From assembly GCF_037023145.1 (NCBI RefSeq), contig NZ_CP146091.1, positions 806,001-870,000 of the forward strand: a stretch of 64,000 bases of DNA, read 5' to 3'. Positions within the stretch are counted from its first letter, which is position 1, and each line of letters opens with the position of its first letter. Below, one piece after another: positions 62,299 to 64,000 of the stretch. Made by a program: the position numbers and the translations under genes. This DNA is from Ralstonia sp. RRA (GTDB lineage: Bacteria > Pseudomonadota > Gammaproteobacteria > Burkholderiales > Burkholderiaceae). The notes under the pieces were generated by a model that had not been told where the DNA came from, ran no database searches, and saw only the letters and a program-made list of their open reading frames with translations.

Positions 62299-64000
62299 AT
62301 GACCCGCCGTCTTACGGCCCGCACACTACCGTGCGCGCTTGCCGCCATTCCTCTTGCCGCTTTGCTCACCGCCACGCCCGCGCGTGCTGACGACACCCAA
62401 CCCGCCGCCGGCAATCACGCCAAGGTAGACCTTGATGAAACCACCGTCACCGCGCGCAGCCAGCGTGGCTTTGCAGCCAGCACGGCAGAGGTGGGCGCGT
62501 TCCGTGGGATGGCATTGCGCGATATTCCTGCCACGGTGAACGTGGTCACGCGCGAGGCGCTGGATGCGCAGCAGGACACGTCGCTGTTCGATGCGCTGCG
62601 CAACACGGCAAGCGTGACGCGTCAGCAGCTCTCCGGTGAGACCTTCGACAACCTCGCCATCCGCGGCGTGACGATGGAGAACCGCACCAACTTCCGCTTC
62701 AACGGTTCGTTGCCGATTGCAGCGCTCGCGGCCATTCCGCTGGAAAACAAGGAGCGCGTGGAAGTGCTCAAGGGCGTGTCGGCGCTGTACTACGGCTACA
62801 CCACGCCGGGCGGTGTGGTGAACCTCGTCACCAAGCGCGCGGGCAACACGCCGGTCACCACGCTGGGTGTGCAGTTCGATAGCAATGGCTCGATCGTCAG
62901 CACGCTGGACGTGGCCCGCCGCTTTGGTGAAGACAACCAGTACGGCATCCGCTTCAACGCTGCGGGCGGTTCGCTGCAATCGCCTACCAGCGGGATCGAT
63001 GGCACGCGCCAGCTCGGGGCCGTGGCGTTCGACTGGAAGGTCAACAGCCGCCTGAGCCTGAAGGCGGACGTGGAGTACTCACGCAAGATCATCACCGAGC
63101 AATCCGTAGTGACGCTGCCGGCGGCCAAGAACGGCGTGATCATGCTGCCCGCCATGCCGGATCCGACCAAGCGACTGGCGCCGGGCTGGGCAGACTTCAA
63201 CGGCAACACCACCAATGCGCTGGTGCGTGCCGACTATGCGCTCAGTGATGCATGGCTGTTGACCGTGGAGGGCGGCATGTCGGAAACGGCACGCACGCGC
63301 GCCTTTACGGAATTCCGCCTGACCAATCCGATCACCGGCGCGGGCACCATCTCCGGTAACCGCCAGAGCGGGCTGTGGCACACGAGCCACGTGCGCGCAG
63401 ACATCAACGGCACGGAGAAGACGGGCTGGATCACGCATGACCTGACCTTTGGCGTGGCGCGTTCGGACTTCCGCCAGGCAGCGGTGTACTCCGACCGCTT
63501 CAGCGGTGCACAGAACCTGTATAACCCGATCGACCTCGGCTGGTTGCCGACGCAGGGCAACAGCACCACGCCTGCGCAGCGCGCCGTGGACACGGGTGTC
63601 TACGCGATGGACCGCATGACGCTGTCGGAGCACTGGCAGGTGATCGCCGGCCTGCGCTATACGAGCTACACCAGCACGCAGGCCCCCAACCGCTACGAGG
63701 CCAGCAAGACCACGCCACTGGGCGCCGTCATCTACAAGTTCACGCCCACGCTGTCGGCGTATGCGTCGTACGCGCAGGGGTTGGAAGCCGGCCAGCGCGC
63801 GCCGAATACCGCTGCCAATGCCAACGTGGCGATGCCGCCTGCGTTGAGCGAGCAGAAGGAAGTGGGCGTGCGCTATGAAACGCCGGCCGGCACGCAGCTC
63901 GCCGCAGCCGTGTACGACATCGACCGCGCCGCTGCCTACACCAATAACGCGAACGTCTTTGTGCAAGACGGGCGCGAGCGCATTCGAGGTATCGAACTGA
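62299..64000 (+). CDS. TonB-dependent siderophore receptor, 3' end beyond the window
   Basis: The frame starts at ATG 62299 with a signal peptide (LPCALAAIPLAALLTATPARA) and runs open to the right edge (567 codons). It contains the plug domain (FRGMALRDIPATVNVVTREALDAQ, then LRNTASVTRQQLSGETFDNLAIRGV and VEVLKGVSALYYGYTTPGGVVNLVTKR). The first part of the beta barrel follows. It imports a ferric siderophore across the outer membrane using TonB energy. The upstream Fur box fits iron control. The ligand cannot be read. Confidence 0.93.
   Translation, partial: MTRRLTARTLPCALAAIPLAALLTATPARADDTQPAAGNHAKVDLDETTVTARSQRGFAASTAEVGAFRGMALRDIPATVNVVTREALDAQQDTSLFDALRNTASVTRQQLSGETFDNLAIRGVTMENRTNFRFNGSLPIAALAAIPLENKERVEVLKGVSALYYGYTTPGGVVNLVTKRAGNTPVTTLGVQFDSNGSIVSTLDVARRFGEDNQYGIRFNAAGGSLQSPTSGIDGTRQLGAVAFDWKVNSRLSLKADVEYSRKIITEQSVVTLPAAKNGVIMLPAMPDPTKRLAPGWADFNGNTTNALVRADYALSDAWLLTVEGGMSETARTRAFTEFRLTNPITGAGTISGNRQSGLWHTSHVRADINGTEKTGWITHDLTFGVARSDFRQAAVYSDRFSGAQNLYNPIDLGWLPTQGNSTTPAQRAVDTGVYAMDRMTLSEHWQVIAGLRYTSYTSTQAPNRYEASKTTPLGAVIYKFTPTLSAYASYAQGLEAGQRAPNTAANANVAMPPALSEQKEVGVRYETPAGTQLAAAVYDIDRAAAYTNNANVFVQDGRERIRGIEL

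Overview
The window is a Burkholderiaceae chromosome segment, most like Ralstonia. It is GC-rich with typical betaproteobacterial gene pairs: kynurenine genes with an Lrp-type regulator, a three-subunit FAD glucose dehydrogenase closely resembling the Burkholderia cepacia enzyme, a lipase with its foldase, TctAB, glnS and alaS. It is interrupted by one AT-rich integrative element of about 18.75 kb (4001-22760). Calls rest on reading the translations and on remembered family features. No database search was run.

Region 1 (1-3943): kynU (partial) and kynB diverge from a KynR-like Lrp/AsnC gene. They are followed by a flavin reductase and a class A beta-lactamase. Region 2 (3944-22760) is the element. 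It has recombined into the codons for the catalytic GCFWC motif of msrA. The native 5' end of msrA is stranded at the left junction as a 25-codon stub. The right end of the element supplies a new start codon, ribosome-binding site and 21-codon 5' segment, plus shared core codons, so msrA remains an intact reading frame.

The element looks like an integrative and mobilizable element. It carries a tyrosine recombinase with candidate arm sites at both ends and a DUF5906-type helicase beside GGTGGG iterons that flank an AT-only stretch (candidate replication origin). It also has an oriT-like region followed by a ribbon-helix-helix gene, a coupling protein and a MobF relaxase, in the same order as oriT-trwA-trwB-trwC of plasmid R388. 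Most striking, it carries a DotA/TraY-family protein and a probable IcmV/TraX-like protein, which are two inner-membrane parts of I-type (Dot/Icm, IncI) type IV secretion systems, but no other mating-pore genes. The best reading is that it borrows a helper I-type conjugation machine and swaps in its own subunits. Four small ribbon-helix-helix-like proteins, a set of similar TTGACA promoters with 16-bp spacers, and reused terminator hairpins suggest a compact coordinated regulatory circuit.

Region 3 (22677-40915): msrA, a DUF72 gene, cyclopropane fatty acid synthase, pdxH, the glucose dehydrogenase operon, an AsmA protein and tcdA. Then comes a cluster of four thioredoxin-fold genes with a hemerythrin, an acyl-CoA ligase behind a TetR-type palindrome, an ankyrin protein, ChaC, tRNA-Cys, an FKBP and YaeQ. 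Region 4 (41120-57564): the DUF2339/DUF3999 pair, MAPEG, an S4 protein, YceI, glnS, lipase plus chaperone, tctBA, a DUF2214-type membrane protein, a CoA-transferase and alaS. Region 5 (57641-64000): a glycosyltransferase, two tandem purine nucleoside permease-like genes, a Fur box with its own promoter and terminator (candidate iron-regulated small RNA), and the start of a TonB-dependent siderophore receptor that runs off the right edge.
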